From NCBI RefSeq assembly GCF_026914265.1, contig NC_069127.1, forward strand, positions 70,112,223 to 70,176,222: a DNA stretch of 64,000 bases. Reading direction: 5' to 3'. This stretch comes from Mya arenaria. Lineage: Eukaryota; Mollusca; Bivalvia; Myida; Myidae. The position numbers were made by a program, and so were the translations under genes. Below the pieces are notes generated by a model. That model saw only the letters and a program-made list of their open reading frames with translations. It did no database searches and had not been told where the DNA came from. Below, one piece after another: positions 37,343 to 49,407 of the stretch (within the stretch, counting starts at the first letter, position 1; the number at the start of each line of letters is the position of its first letter).

Positions 37343-37533
37343 TTTTTTTCCAAATATATTTTTTCTCTCAAGCTTACAGAATATCTAGTATTCTCTACTT
37401 TCATTTTGTTTTACTTCAAATATAAACTTCTAAAACGGTTCGAACTACCTATAAAGTAAAAAAAAACAACGACAATACAACTGTTCGGACAAGACACAAT
37501 ACAATTAAGACAAATTTAGACACTTCTTGTCAA

Positions 37534-37605
37534 GGCCCTGTGGCGCAACGGTAGCGCGTCTGACTCCAGATCAGAAGGTTGCGTGTTCAAATCACGTCGG
37601 GGTCA
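37534..37605 (+). tRNA. tRNA-Trp(CCA), intact (block A)
   Basis: Identical to the reference copy; T-run follows. One of a run of four units spaced 256-264 bp apart; block B keeps only two at this place. Confidence 0.95.
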
Positions 37606-37789
37606 TTTTTTTTCAAATATATTTTTCTCTCAAGCTTACAGAATATCTAGTATTCTCTACTTCCATTTCGTTTCACTTAAATAAAAACTTCTAAAACTGT
37701 TCGAACTACCTATAAAGTGAAAAACAACGCCAATAAAACTGTTCGGTCAAGACACAATACTCCTAAGACAAATTAAGACAATTAATCAA

Positions 37790-37861
37790 GGCCCTGTGGC
37801 GCAACGGTAGCGCGTCTGACTCCAGATCAGAAGGTTGCGTGTTCAAATCACGTCGGGGTCA
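37790..37861 (+). tRNA. tRNA-Trp(CCA), intact (block A)
   Basis: Identical to the reference copy; a run of nine T follows. Upstream flank is of the 'actcctaagacaaattaag' type seen in the 31-kb run. Confidence 0.95.
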
Positions 37862-38053
37862 TTTTTTTTTTCAAATATATTTTTCTCTCAAGCTTACAGA
37901 ATATTTAGTATTCTCTACTTTCATTTTGTTTTACTTCAAATATAAACTTCTAAAACGGTTCGAACTACCTATAAAGTAAAAAACAACAACGACAATACAA
38001 CTGTTCGGACAAGACACAATACAATTAAGACAAATTTTAGAGTATCTTGTCAA

Positions 38054-38125
38054 GGCCCTGTGGCGCAACGGTAGCGCGTCTGACTCCAGATCAGAAGGTT
38101 GCGTGTTCAAATCACGTCGGGGTCA
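38054..38125 (+). tRNA. tRNA-Trp(CCA), intact (block A)
   Basis: Identical to the reference copy, last of the four-unit run. The first T4 run comes about 15 nt downstream. Counterpart is 49958-50029. Confidence 0.93.
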
Positions 38126-39536
38126 CCTATTATTTATTTTTGTTTTTTAAATTAAAAGTTGAATATGTTTATACAGCTTTGACTTTTTTCATTTGACCTT
38201 TATTTACAAGGAACTACGAGGTTTATTCAAGAAGTTCCTGGACATTTTTGATATATTTTAATAAATGAAATTGAAAGAAGACACTAGTTCAAAAATAGTT
38301 GTCATAGCGTCCGCACTTCATTTGCAATATTTCGTGTTGATATGTTGACTATCCATATATCTATTAATTTATCAATAATATGGGGGGGGGGCGGCGGGGG
38401 CGGGGGCAAATTAAGTGGCGCACTCCAAAAATGACATCAATAGATATATCCCGGCTTTTGATGACGCGAATGCATCTGATCAATCTTTAAATCAGTTTTA
38501 TTGTTATCTATTTCTATGTTATTTTTTTTCGAAGAAAAAACGATGGTTTAATAGGAACGTCCACATCGTTATTACATAAACATTACCTCACTGAAAAAGC
38601 AGTGTATCGAACACCGGTATACACTTCAAGTAGAAATTGTCTATATATTTTTTGAATTCTATATGGCATGTATTATTTTGGCATAATACTTGTATATTGA
38701 AGCTCTTTTATAACATAATCATATAATAATTATATGCCAAAATAAGATATCGTTAGGAAATTCAGGTGCACAACTGGATTTTAAACGTGTTTCGACGTCA
38801 TTAGTTTCATAGAATAGACCAATATTTCATCATTTTCCTTAAAAAGACACACATGTTTAAAATTTATACATACACATGTATAACAAACATTAATTTTGAG
38901 TGATAAACCTTCTTCTTACTAAATTATGCGTTTATGGAAAATATAATTATTGTTAATAAGATTGTAACTGTGTATCTAATGGCTGAAAACGCACAAATAT
39001 TAAATGATTGGTGAGTCCTTAAAGATTCACAGTGATCAACTATAATCTCATTAATAGGTAGAAAAACCGTGTTGTCTCATGCCTTGAATTATTGTCTATC
39101 ATACAAAATATCAGTGCAATATTGCCCACGAGCACGTCGGCGTTTTTTCTTTTAAACATTTTATATAAATACGTCATCACATTTAGAATTTATTAAAGAA
39201 GTCAACGAAGGCCTGGAACTTTTTCTTAAAAATATTTGAATGCATCTTCAGGAAATAGTGATGATTAAATTTGTTCTCGTGTTTACAGTTTTCGGGACCT
39301 AAGTCCTCATTTCTAATACGTATTCCCAGGAATCGTGTGGCCCACATGTTCAGTGTGATAATCTATAAAACCTATCATATGCCACAGTCTTGCAGTGAAA
39401 GGAAACATTATTTTGTGACTCCGCCGCAGAGAAAAGAGATCCATTCCACGGGACGTTGTGACCACTCACATACAGTAATTGAAACGCAAACCAAATAGCA
39501 AACATATATAGAATCATTTCGGTAGATATAATTATA
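38126..39536. other. Non-coding part of block A
   Basis: No supported gene. It has a G-rich tract (38382-38406) and, at about 38839-39080, a right-truncated copy of the TTAA MITE family of 40465-40844. Confidence 0.5.
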
Positions 39537-40226
39537 CTAAAAGGGACCAGACACCTAACGTTTTTTTGGAATGAAAAAAAATATGTCAAAATTACAAAAA
39601 CAACAACAATAGGATATCGTTGTGTATAACGCATTGAATCTTAGTAAGTTACTTACTGATGTACCACATCGCTTTCGACACATTTATCTTTCGCAGTTTT
39701 TGTGCATTTTCCCAATTCGAAATCTACTGGGTTTGTCTGCCCAGTAAGATTAAAAAATAGCGTCAGTATATTTATCAAGTGAATTTTTACATGTTAAATA
39801 TACATAAAACAGAGTTTCTAAAAAGGACAGACTGTTTCGTGAAGCGGAAAGCTACTGCGAAACAACGTAGACACAGAGCCCGAGAGATAAATATCGGTGA
39901 TGAAATTGATCGGTTAAATTTTTGAAAGAGATCACTGCTAAAAATGACAGCGCGTTGGCTAAAACGTGTTTGACTGGTTAGTGAGTGAAACGATCACACG
40001 ACGTGCAAGGTATTCAGAAAAACAACAACATTCCGAGCTATTTATAAACGGTGAAACTTGCCCGATAGCGTGTGAGACAACATGACTGTTGCGCATATTC
40101 TTTAAATCGATCCTGTAAAATAATTTGTTATAGGCCACATTCTAGCTAGTATTGACAATTCTAGGCTTGTTTTGAGAAAATACTGTATTTGCTGATATAG
40201 GGACCATCTGGTGTCTAGTGTCTTAA
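39537..40226. mobile_element. ~690-bp TTAA-type MITE (block A)
   Basis: Ends are aaaagggaccagacacc and the inverted ggtgtctagtgtctTAA, with imperfect terminal repeats of about 16 bp. It shares the inner 'ctactgggtttgtctgcccagta' near-palindrome with the 178 and 5055 elements, so it belongs to the same superfamily. The copy in block B is split by an insertion. Confidence 0.65.
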
Positions 40227-40464
40227 ATAGGTTAAGAATTATATACTCATTTTATCAATTCAAATCATCAACAATTTACATCAGATTTCTGTTAAAATAA
40301 AGAAGAAAAAGTCAAACTGCATTAACTTTAGTATTAATGTATGTTCTTCTATTTCCCAAATTTATGAGTAATCAGCAAGCAAAGCCTTTTCTATTGATAC
40401 CAAACATATATTGGATCACAAGGCATCCAAATTTAACATTTATGCCAATACTGGTTACATGCTT

Positions 40465-40844
40465 TTAAAGTGACACTCTTATTCAAAATCAATATATACA
40501 TACACATGTATAACACACATCAATTTTGACTGATAAACCTTTTACTACTTACTAAATAATGCACTTATGGAAAATATTAATTACTGATAACAAGATTGTA
40601 ACCGTGTATTTAATAGCAGAAAACGCAAAAATATTAAATGATTGTTGAATGTTAAAAGATTTACTGTGGTCCAATATAGTCTCATGAGGTAGAAATACCG
40701 TGTTTTATGTGCATTTCTTTCAACTTAAACTCAGTATCCTTCATAAGAACCCTTGTTTTCGACATGTATTCATCCTTTTTCAAATATTAAAACAATTGTA
40801 TTAATTTAGGTAAATATCATTTGGGAGTAAGAGTGCATCTTTAA
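40465..40844. mobile_element. 380-bp TTAA MITE, second family (block A)
   Basis: Ends TTAAAGTGACACTCTTATTC and GAGTAAGAGTGCATCTTTAA are inverted repeats enclosed by TTAA. Other copies: 38839 (truncated), 46139-46460 (left-truncated), 46927-47270 and 53764-54143. Confidence 0.75.
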
Positions 40845-40975
40845 AATATATTTACACATTAAGGCAATATATTTCGCAAGTCCCAATCATAGTTCTGCTT
40901 ATTTCGAAAGCGTTATGATTTTCGATTTATTTTGTCGTAATTCGCATCAGGGACATATGATCCGTTGGCGTTAAA

Positions 40976-42667
40976 TTAGTTGAGTTCCTTAAGTTCAACG
41001 ACATTCACAGTTGCTTTGGCAACGCGCCCATCTCCCTTCGCTTCGCACGTGTACGGTCCAAAGTCGAAAACGGTCAAGGCACCCGTGCGAGAAGCCAAGG
41101 TGACGAACTTAGCCGGTATATGTGCACCTGCCGATTCCATGTTAAAGTCATATTTCCATGTTGTAGACATCACTTTGTTACCATGAACGTCAATCCAGTA
41201 TGTTTCGTATAACGGAGCCCCTTGCGCGATACACGCTAACGTAAATATACCTCCCCTCTTGACGTAAACGGTATTTTCCATAACGTCTACCTCGACAGGA
41301 AACCTCACGATAAGATTGATCTGATGATCCTCGTTACTAACAGAATTCTCTCCACGACACGTGTAGACGTCGGTAGCGTAACGCTTGACGTCAGGCAGAA
41401 CAAGTTTGCTCCCCGTGATGCCGGTAGGCTGTTTGTCGGCACCCCTAAACCACGTTATGTTCGGTACGGGTTCGCCAGTAAATGCGCACGTAAGTTCCAC
41501 TGTGCCGCCTTCATCGACGTTCACTTCCGGTGAGCTTGTACCGCCATAGTCGATTTTCGGAGCGACCAAGATCAGAAGCTGTACGTTGGACAGCACCACT
41601 TGTTGATCTGACGTGCACGTGTAATTCGCCGCGAATGTGTCCGTGACCGACTTAATCAGAAGATTCCATTCAATTTTGGATGTCTTGACGACCTCAATCT
41701 GGTTCGTGTATTTGAGTACACGTACACCGGAAGTGAGGTAAGAGTCTTTTGATGATTTCCAGCGGACCCAGACCGTGTCGGGGTCCAAGCCAGGAGCCAG
41801 GCGGCACGGCAGCAACACGTCCTCCCCGCGCCGTCGGTAGAGTTTAACTTGCGGGGGGTTCGCATCGCCGCCAGTAAGTAGCAGACCTGTAAATAGACGT
41901 AAATATTGTGTGTTTTACTTACTGTAGAACAAAGGGATCAGGTATTAACAATTTCTTTCCATACAAAATCATCAAAGTTGACTGAACTGTATCCAATCGG
42001 ATTTCACTTCATATTAAATTTAATTAAAAGGTGATTTGAATGTCCTCGAAATTATATTTGGTGGTAATTTGATACAATGTAAAAATCCAGTCTCCATTTT
42101 AATAGTAAAATGATAAATAAACCTTCTCCATAACTGGCTAACCAAATCATTTAGGATATCTTAAAGCTAATTATGGCAATAATTCATTTCAGTTATATTG
42201 GAAGTCATAATTTGTCCCCTTTTTAATACTTCTTTTATCGAGTTATCTGGTATATTTTAATGAACAAACAACAACCGGTAACTAATGGATATTTACTTAA
42301 TCAGAAACTCGTAAATTGTAAGTAAAACAGCGTTACTTGCGGTTTTCGGCACAATGAAGTATTTTCTGCCCTATTGTCAAATATTTAAGCCTTATTTGAT
42401 TTTTTTAAGACGACTTACCATGCTGCATGAATTTTGTTCACAATTCACACAACATTAAATCGTTGATTTTTAACTTCGTAAAATGTAAAAAAGGTGCTTT
42501 AAAATTATTTGAAATGGATGAGTAAGCTATAGAGGATTTAGAGGCCACGCCAAATTGTTAATAGTTAAAGACGGATATCGCAGCCGCTTATTAATTATAA
42601 AAGTGTAAAACAATTTGTACTTTTTCTTACCAACAGACATAAATCCAGCCAACAAAAACATCTTCAT
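40976..42667 (-). CDS. Secreted protein with three immunoglobulin domains, copy A
   Basis: Two exons: 42631-42667 and 40976-41886, joined in phase 1 to give 315 residues. Residues 1-21 (MKMFLLAGFMSVGLLL...) form a signal peptide. Ig1 has Cys40 and Cys103 with Trp55, Ig2 Cys146 and Cys189 (VELTCAFTG...VYTCRGEN), Ig3 Cys231 and Cys293 (FTLACIAQG...YTCEAKGD). The chain ends ...VVELKELN with no membrane segment or GPI signal, so it should be secreted. Molluscs have many small Ig proteins of this kind, some in immunity or adhesion; which this resembles cannot be told from sequence alone. The codons are GC-richer than the flanks. A TATA box lies 57 bp before the ATG. The near-identical copy B is at 54275-55974. 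Confidence 0.9.
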
Positions 42668-42723
42668 ATTAAGCACTATATTTCTTTGTTTCTAAAACGT
42701 CTGATCGTTCTTATGACTTCGTG

Positions 42724-42729
42724 TTTATA
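42724..42729 (-). promoter_or_regulatory. TATA box of Ig gene copy A
   Basis: The minus strand reads CATATAAACACG, about 57 nt upstream of the ATG, predicting a start near 42697. The block duplication ends at 42704, between this box and the start site, so copy B lacks it. Confidence 0.55.
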
Positions 42730-43821
42730 TGAAGCCGTTTTCACCCCTGGTGTAGTGGCTTCTTCCGGGATGCTTCATTACTGGCTCCCTTCAAGTGTTT
42801 GTTACAGTTTGAATAGATTACTGACTAACACCATATGTTCAGGCAGATTGTTTTAGAACAAAAGGGTTTTTTGTTCTGACCGAACAGTGTAAGGTTAACA
42901 TGTTTTTCTATATATCGTACCGTCTTCGTTTCAGTTTATACATTATGTTTCATTACATTATTTTTTTATTACGCTCAACACATAATACAGGTGAATAGAG
43001 CTAGACATAACATCATATTATTCTATATACCTAATTTATACGTCCAATCGTAGACGCTCTTTTAAACCACGTGACCATACAGTATTATTTCCGTATTGGG
43101 ACGCACGCGCGTACAAAAATTCCATTTTTTTCCGTATTGTACAAATCACAGGTCCCATGCATAAATATAACATAATTATAATATAAAAAAAACAACAACA
43201 AATAATGAGCCAGGTTTTTTGGGTCAGATGTTAAAGCATAATATGTTTTAGCGTTCGTCGCCGGCATCACCTAGATAAGTTTCAGCACTGTCACTACATC
43301 TGAAAACATACCACGTTATCCTGGTTCCATGCATCTGATAGCTTTTGGTATGTGTTGTACTATGAGTTTGTCGATGTCGTTCAACGTGTTCGCAACCTGT
43401 ACTGATTCCAACAGTGTATACACTAGCGTCGTCTCGAGGCCGCCCATGTAGAATTTTTACAGCATAGAAAAACACGTCAGTATATACCATGAATCGCAAA
43501 TGATAACAATTAAGTTTTGTATTTGCTTCGGACTTTTGAAAGTCAATTAAGGAACTGTTTTGGACACCTAATATTTACGAGCTATTGTCTATGTTTTCTA
43601 AGCAGACACCTATCTTAATGCTCCATCGGAAAAAAACAATACCCGATATGACTGTCACCACAACGGCATCATGTCCTATTATCGATAAGAGGTAAAATCG
43701 ATGACGGACATTTTGTTTCGAAAGCAAATTAACCCCATGGATATTATTTGAAAACAACAACACACTTTTGCCGCCACTGCCGACCCAGCTTAAGTGCCTC
43801 TGTATACTACGCGTGTACAAA
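42730..43821. other. Upstream region of Ig gene A, no gene seen
   Basis: AT-rich, with short spurious frames on both strands. No tRNA, splice-supported exon or clear repeat was found. Confidence 0.4.
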
Positions 43822-44093
43822 CAGGAGCGGGTCCAGGATTTGACGTTAGAGGGGGCGGAATTTAAGGGTGTAACCTTTTGACTTGCACCACTCCCTCAGA
43901 ACCGAAATATATTTGGCTTAAAATATTGACAGGGGGTAGGGGTATCCCCCAAGGAAAATATAACACTTTCTAGTCAGAAACTGTGCATTTTGGGCGTATT
44001 TTGTTACACTTTGCTTCTATATCGAAATGAAAAGGAAACTCTGACTATGTTAGGGGGCGCGCGACAGGTGCGTCCATCCTGGACCCGCTAGTG
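43822..44093. mobile_element. hAT-like non-autonomous element
   Basis: Left end CAGGAGCGGGTCCAGGAT and right end ATCCTGGACCCGCTAGTG are inverted repeats starting with CA, in the style of hAT MITEs. The flanks give only a weak match for an 8-bp target duplication. 272 bp, no coding capacity. Confidence 0.65.
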
Positions 44094-44162
44094 ACAAGTA
44101 TACTATATTACACATGCCATGTGCATATACAACCATACAAGTATATTGAATGATTACTACTA

Positions 44163-45860
44163 AACCAAGACTGGAGAGGCGGAAGGAGATATCAAGAGGT
44201 TATACGCGGAAACACCATGAATACATTAACTGCGTTCAGACCACTGTCAGAAAATGATGTTAAGAACCTTGTGTATGCATCAAAATCTGCAACATATAAA
44301 CTTGATGTCATTCCAACCACACATTTGAAATATTATTTTCACAATTTTCTCCCATTGTTACTAAAAATATAAATCGGTCTTTGACATCTGGTGTGTTCCC
44401 TGATGAGTTGAAAGGTGCTGTGGCTAAACCTTTGTTAAAGAAGAAAAGGCTCCCTCTGTAACTATCGGCCTGTCTCACTTATCATTTATCACCAAGATTA
44501 TTGAAAAAGCTGCAATAAACCAAATCAATGAACATATAGAAGCTAAAAATCTCCTTCCATCTTACCAAAGTGCCTATAGAAAATAACATGGTGTTAAAAC
44601 AGCAATGGTCAAAATGTATAGTGATCTCTTGGAAACCATCGATAAGAATCAAGTTACAATTCGAGAGGTGAAAGCGAAAAGGTTGTATCTTCTGTTTTAT
44701 TTAATGACACTTAGAACCTTATCGCATTCACCCCTCGAATTGTAGTCATGGTTGAATTGATTGCGGCATTTGACACCATCGACATTCCGATACTGATTCG
44801 AATCCTTCAAAACGAATTTGATATTCAAGGCACTCCCTTGAAATGGATCGAATCTTATCTCATGAACAATGAAAGTCATGGTTGAACAGTCTGAATCCGA
44901 AATCGAGTCCCACAGTGGTCTTGTGCTTGACCGGTGATCTTTATCCTGTATATATCGGCTCTTAATAGAGTGGTGCAGAAATATCCAGTCGATCTGTATG
45001 GATACGCTGATGACCACAAATTTGCATAAAAATTCAAGCGGGAAAGGCTTAAAACGCGTCAATTGCTTATCAACACCTCAACAGTTGTCTCAAAGAAATA
45101 ATCGCATGGATGACTACTTACAAATTCAAAATTAATAACTCTAAATAATTATGAATGGAACCAAACGTCAATTAAAAAAGTAAATATTACAAGTGTCAAC
45201 ATTGGTGGTTACAGCGTAAAATGTGTTGGTCATATCAGAGATCTGGGTGTTCACATGACCAATACGCTCAATTTTGACCATCACATCCGAAAACAAAATC
45301 CGCTGTCAAATAGCGCATGTGCAGTTACGGAATCTTAAAGCTATACGTAAAGATCTCACAAGAAAATCAACGGAAGCATAATTGCATGGATTGGTTCACT
45401 CTCACATTGATTTCTGCAACGGTCTCTTCACCGAAATTTCAGCCTACCAAAACAACAAACTACAACGACTCGTCCAGAACGATACCGCTAGAGTGGTCTT
45501 AAATGCTTCCTATGAAGAACTAAGTGCTGAACTGGAGGGAAATGTTTGTACCTATTCGAGGAAGATAAGACTTAGATCACATAGTGACACTCAATTTATC
45601 ATTCCAAAGCAACGAGCCAAATTAGCTGACAGATCAGCCGTCGTCATTGGTCTCAAATGGTGGAATGATCTACCTAGGTATCTGAAAAACATTGAAGCTG
45701 AAGCCACTTTTAGATCAAAATTGATAACCTATCTGTTTAGTCAGTTTTATGGGCAATGATAGTTAAGATGTGGACAATTTTACTTGTAACTGTTTTCCGT
45801 AATTGTGAAGCGTAATAAAATAATTTATTATTTTTTGCGCTATATAAATGCTTTGTATTT
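44163..45860 (+). mobile_element. Broken, 5'-truncated LINE (L2/Crack/CR1-like) reverse transcriptase
   Basis: Translated pieces show LINE RT blocks in order: FPDELKGAVAKPLLK, then YRPVSL, IEKAAINQINEHIEAKNLLP, SYQSAYRK, AFDTID (palm Asp), the PLKWIESYLMNN stretch and YGYADDH (the catalytic YADD box), then HSHIDFCNGLFTEISAYQ and WWNDLPRYLKN near the C terminus. The last 125 codons (45382-45759) are open and end at TGA. Several stops and frame changes break the rest (for example TAA after SYQSAYRK and TGA after MNNESHG). The 3' end reads 'gcgctatataaatgctttgta', as in L2/Crack tails. A 76-bp MITE is nested at 44662. No endonuclease domain is present. Confidence 0.85.
44662..44737. mobile_element. 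76-bp MITE nested in the LINE
   Basis: Inverted ends CGAGAGGTGAAAGCGAAAAG and CGCATTCACCCCTCG (imperfect), flanked by AATT on both sides (44658-44661 and 44738-44741). It splits the RT sequence between QVTI and the block leading to AFDTID, so it inserted after the LINE. Confidence 0.7.
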
Positions 45861-46138
45861 TTATTTGTATATTGTATATCTTAAACCACAGGATCTGTTG
45901 AGTTGGGAGTCTGATATATTTATAAGCTCGCTGTTGGTTAAATAAGATAAGTTTATCATAGGAACCAAAAAAAAAAAAATCAAAAAAAAATCTTTATCGT
46001 TAATTATCTTAATCGTTCTTTATCTAACCAATTAAAAATGCAACATATTTTAAAAATATTTAGTTTTCTCTGGAAAAAATACTAGTAGATAAAACAAAAA
46101 CCATAATCTACAACAGTTGACATGATAACAAACAAAAA

Positions 46139-46460
46139 AAATGAGTGATAAACCTTTTACTTCCTACTTCATAATGCATTATCCAAACTATCAATTAATG
46201 ATTACAAGATTGTAACTGGGGTTTGATAACTAAAAACGCACACATATTAAATGACTTGTGGGTCCAAAAATAATTACAGCGATTAACTTTAGTCTCATAA
46301 AGTAGAAAAACCGTGTTTTCTGCACCTTTCTGTCAAATTAAACTTGGTATCCTTCCATAAGAATCATTGTTTTCGATATTCATTTCTCCTTTTCGGTAAA
46401 TTAAAACTATTGTATTAATTGTGGTACTGCTTATTTGGGAGTAAGAGTGCATCTTTTAAA
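46139..46460. mobile_element. Left-truncated copy of the second TTAA MITE family
   Basis: Carries the family's inner blocks (gagtgataaaccttttact, aagattgtaact, aaaccgtgttttctgc) and the right end 'gggagtaagagtgcatctttTAA'. The left terminus is missing, replaced by A-rich sequence. Confidence 0.6.
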
Positions 46461-46579
46461 TTTGATAATTACATATATTTTTGTTTTAACACAACATATT
46501 TTGTAACACAACTTGTTGTTGAAATAATCAACAACAAAAAAAAAACAGCAACAACAAAAACAATGCAGTATACGTTTAC

Positions 46580-46930
46580 TTAAACTGCTATCTCATAGAT
46601 ATACCATTTTTACAACTTCTTATTTTTTGTCTTGGAAAGAGCATTTTTTGCGTAAATATCTGCAAACCAACGATATAAGATTGTTAACAAAAAATCAGAT
46701 CGTAGATTTTCATATTTCCGTTTGTAAATTAATGTTTTATGGCTTAAACCGTTAATAACGGTTTAGGAAAAATGTATAAAACATCAATTTTTGAACTTAC
46801 ATATAAAAGTCTGCGATCTAATTTTTTGTCAGCAGTCCTATATAATTGGTTTCCATGGATTTTTGCAGAAATTGGCTCGTTCCAAGACAAAAAATAAAAA
46901 GTTGTTCAATCTGTGAGAGTGCCGCTTTAA
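46580..46930. mobile_element. Palindromic MITE with long inverted arms
   Basis: The left arm (ttaaactgctatctcatagat... cttattttttgtcttgg) and right arm (ccaagacaaaaaataaaaag... tctgtgagagtgccgctttaa) are inverted over much of their length, including 'gcgtaaatatctg' / 'gattttttgtcagcag'-type inner blocks. I recognise this as an abundant bivalve hairpin-like repeat with TTAA ends. It shares its right TTAA with the next element. Confidence 0.75.
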
Positions 46931-47270
46931 AGTGACACTCTTATTCAAAATTAATACATGCATATGTATAACAATCAGAAGTTTTGTATGATAAACCTTT
47001 AACAACTTACTAAATACTGCAATTATGGAAAATAATTTCTGAAAACAAGATTGTAAACATGTCTTTAACAGCAGAAAGCGCAAAAAGGTCTACTATAGGC
47101 TCCTTATCATAAGGTAAAAAATACCGTGCTTTATGAGCATTTCTTTCAAATTTAATTCGGTATCCTTTATAAATACCATTGTTTTCGACATTTATTCATC
47201 CTTTAAGGGCTGTTAAAACAATATTATCAGTTGTGGTAAATCTTATTTGGGAGTAAAAGTGCATCCTTAA
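46927..47270. mobile_element. TTAA MITE, second family, abutting copy
   Basis: TTAAAGTGACACTCTTATTC at the left and GAGTAAAAGTGCATCCTTAA at the right. It starts at the same TTAA that ends the 46580 element, so one probably used the target site copy of the other. Confidence 0.75.
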
Positions 47271-47310
47271 TTTTATGTTATTGTTTCCATTTGATCCGTA
47301 AAACTATCAA

Positions 47311-47382
47311 GGCCCTGTGGCGCAACGGTAGCGCGTCTGACTCCAGATCAGAAGGTTGCGTGTTCAAATCACGTCGGGGTCA
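47311..47382 (+). tRNA. tRNA-Trp(CCA), intact, outside the duplicated blocks
   Basis: Identical to the reference copy; TTTTTT follows. It lies in the spacer, 374 bp before block B begins, and its downstream flank resembles the flank after 38054 (gagaactccaaggga, atttcgtgttg). Confidence 0.95.
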
Positions 47383-47658
47383 TTTTTTATTTTTCATAAT
47401 TTTTACTCCAAAGATTAGATTATTTCTTTTTGACATTCCTTTTCGCTTAACTTTAATTTAGCGAGAACTCCAAGGGATATACAAAAATGTTGTGGACATT
47501 CATTTTTTTCATTTAATGAATTTTAAACAAAGTTCTTAATTTCCCTAGATATTTGACCGGGAATCTCGTCTACATATGCAATATTTCGTGTTGGTACGAT
47601 GACCTTTCAATAACATGGCGAAATTCTAAGAAAGCGTAGGTTATAGTCGGATAAGAGG

Positions 47659-47735
47659 GTGAGAGTAGTCTAGTGGTATAGGTATCCGCCTCTCACCCAA
47701 GATGTTGTGGGTTCGATCCCCACCAGGGTTTGTCT
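47659..47735 (+). mobile_element. tRNA-derived SINE head
   Basis: Box A-like TAGTCTAGTGGTATAGG and box B GGGTTCGATCCCC are well kept, but the would-be acceptor strands do not pair, so this is a SINE promoter region and not a tRNA gene. Flanks give 'gagag' and 'ctctc' near the ends. It lies 20 bp before the left edge of block B. Confidence 0.6.
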
Positions 47736-47998
47736 CTCATAGCCTCTCAAAAAGGATAATCATTAATAATTTCAATTTTCGCGAGTGTTTAAATGTCCTC
47801 CTACTGCCACTCATCTGATACACACTGTGTCATCCAATGACGTTTTATTTTAAGTCAGTTAGATGATCTGAAAAAAAATCTGAATGATTTAGAAGGGCTT
47901 GTTAGCTACGCTCACTCAACCACCAATTTATCATTAAGATCATGTCATATAACTATTACTTACAGTTAAATAAACAATAACCCGACTTTTATCATCAA

Positions 47999-48070
47999 GG
48001 CCCTGTGGCGCAACGGTAGCGCGTCTGACTCCAGATCAGAAGGTTGCGTGTTCAAATCACGTCGGGGTCA
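47999..48070 (+). tRNA. tRNA-Trp(CCA), intact (block B)
   Basis: Identical to the reference copy; CTTTTTG follows. Counterpart of 35573-35644. Confidence 0.95.
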
Positions 48071-49230
48071 CTTTTTGTTTGGAATATTTTTTCTCTCAAA
48101 CTTACAGAATATTCACTTACGTTCCAATCAAATAAAGCAGCTACATTCTCGTTCACCAGAGTAATGATGCTATGCGTACCATTTATCATTTTCAAACCTA
48201 TGATGAATGAGAATGAGCAATGAGAACTACCTGAAAAATATGTCGGGGTCATTTTATTTTCATTCCTTTAAATATTGTTCTGTTACAACATTCCGTTTCG
48301 TTTGTGTTTAATTCCAAAAATGCTTATACGCAAAAAAAATGTTAATCCCGTTACTGGATAAAATAAACTGGCATTGTACTTTGAGCGTAAAAGGTATTGG
48401 TTGAAATCCTAACTTGACAGTGATATCACGCAACCTGCCAGGCAGAGGCCGTTTCTGGATTGGAAGTAAATGGGGCGTGATATTTCATGACCTGACTCTA
48501 AAGGCATTTTGACTAGTTTTAGTATAGAATAATGCATTCTAGCGTAATTTGCCCATATTTTTCTACTGTATTGACAAGTTCGCCATCTGACCAATGTTCT
48601 CCGCTTAACCTTTAGTTTATACTATTTGTTTTGGGGTTATCTTGGTAAGGTGACGAAAGCTGACAGCTTATAGAAACACAATGGAGCAGAAACCAGTACT
48701 CAAGTCCATTTTGAAAGCTATGAGAAAGTACGCCTGGTAGGGATCCTAGCCACAAAATATAGGGTGAAAGGCGGACACCAATCTTAACCTTTCTTGCTTT
48801 ACATTCTTGGAACTTTTTTATTCATCTTTCAGCAAGGAAATCAGCCTACATGTACGACTTCTATCCAACATTCATCGTTCTCTGGAACCTGCTCACACCA
48901 GAAGAATTCATGCATAGTGTCCAACCGCGTCGTGTTTTAGTCGTCCCTTGGTAGAATGGAAATCATTTAAATCCAATTATATAGATTAACTCACGGACAT
49001 ACTCGTACACCGTACTGTCGTTATCAACAGAAGTAGTCAGCCAGGTGCAAGTCGGCCCTTGGTAGACTGGAAGTCATATACAACGATTTAGATAGATAAG
49101 CGCACGGACATAAGACAGTAACGCTGTTATCTACATATATCTATGTGCAGTCTACAAAAATAAAAATAATTTAATGTCATCTAACTATTACTTACAGTTA
49201 AATAAGCAACTACCAAACGCTTATCATCAA

Positions 49231-49302
49231 GGCCCTGTGGCGCAACGGTAGCGCGTCTGACTCCAGATCAGAAGGTTGCGTGTTCAAATCACGTCGGGGT
49301 CA
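49231..49302 (+). tRNA. tRNA-Trp(CCA), intact (block B)
   Basis: Identical to the reference copy; AAATTTTA follows. Counterpart of 36804-36875. Confidence 0.95.
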
Positions 49303-49358
49303 AATTTTATATGACATACATAATTGTATTTTTCTTAAACTTTTATAGTGTTGTTTTT

Positions 49359-49407
49359 CGTCTGACTCTATATCAGAAGGTTGCGTGTTCAAATCACGTC
49401 GGGGTCA
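49359..49407 (+). pseudogene. tRNA-Trp 3' fragment (block B)
   Basis: Counterpart of 36932-36980, here with further changes in the anticodon loop (CTCTATA for CTCCAGA), showing decay since the duplication. Confidence 0.85.

Larger units (their letters stand above)
35331..42704. repeat. Large direct duplication, block A
   Basis: Collinear and nearly identical with 47756-56011. It carries tRNA-Trp genes at 35573, 36804, 37271, 37534, 37790 and 38054, a non-coding stretch, two TTAA MITEs and the Ig-domain gene. The left edge is 'ataatcattaataattt', the right edge 'taaaacgtctga'. It differs from block B mainly by having two more tRNA units after 37271 and lacking the 1.4-kb insertion at 52070. 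Confidence 0.95.

Noticed and set aside
39271-39498. 75-codon frame present in both duplicated blocks (also 51191-51418)
   Set aside because: Identity of the two copies only reflects the recent block duplication; no family resemblance, and other frames are equally open.
40980-41533. Plus-strand frames over the Ig gene (likewise in copy B)
   Set aside because: Antisense shadows of the minus-strand Ig exon, caused by its high GC content.
47659-47735. A second tRNA type (Glu/Gly-like)
   Set aside because: A and B boxes are good but the acceptor strands do not pair and the anticodon arm is poor; this is a SINE head.
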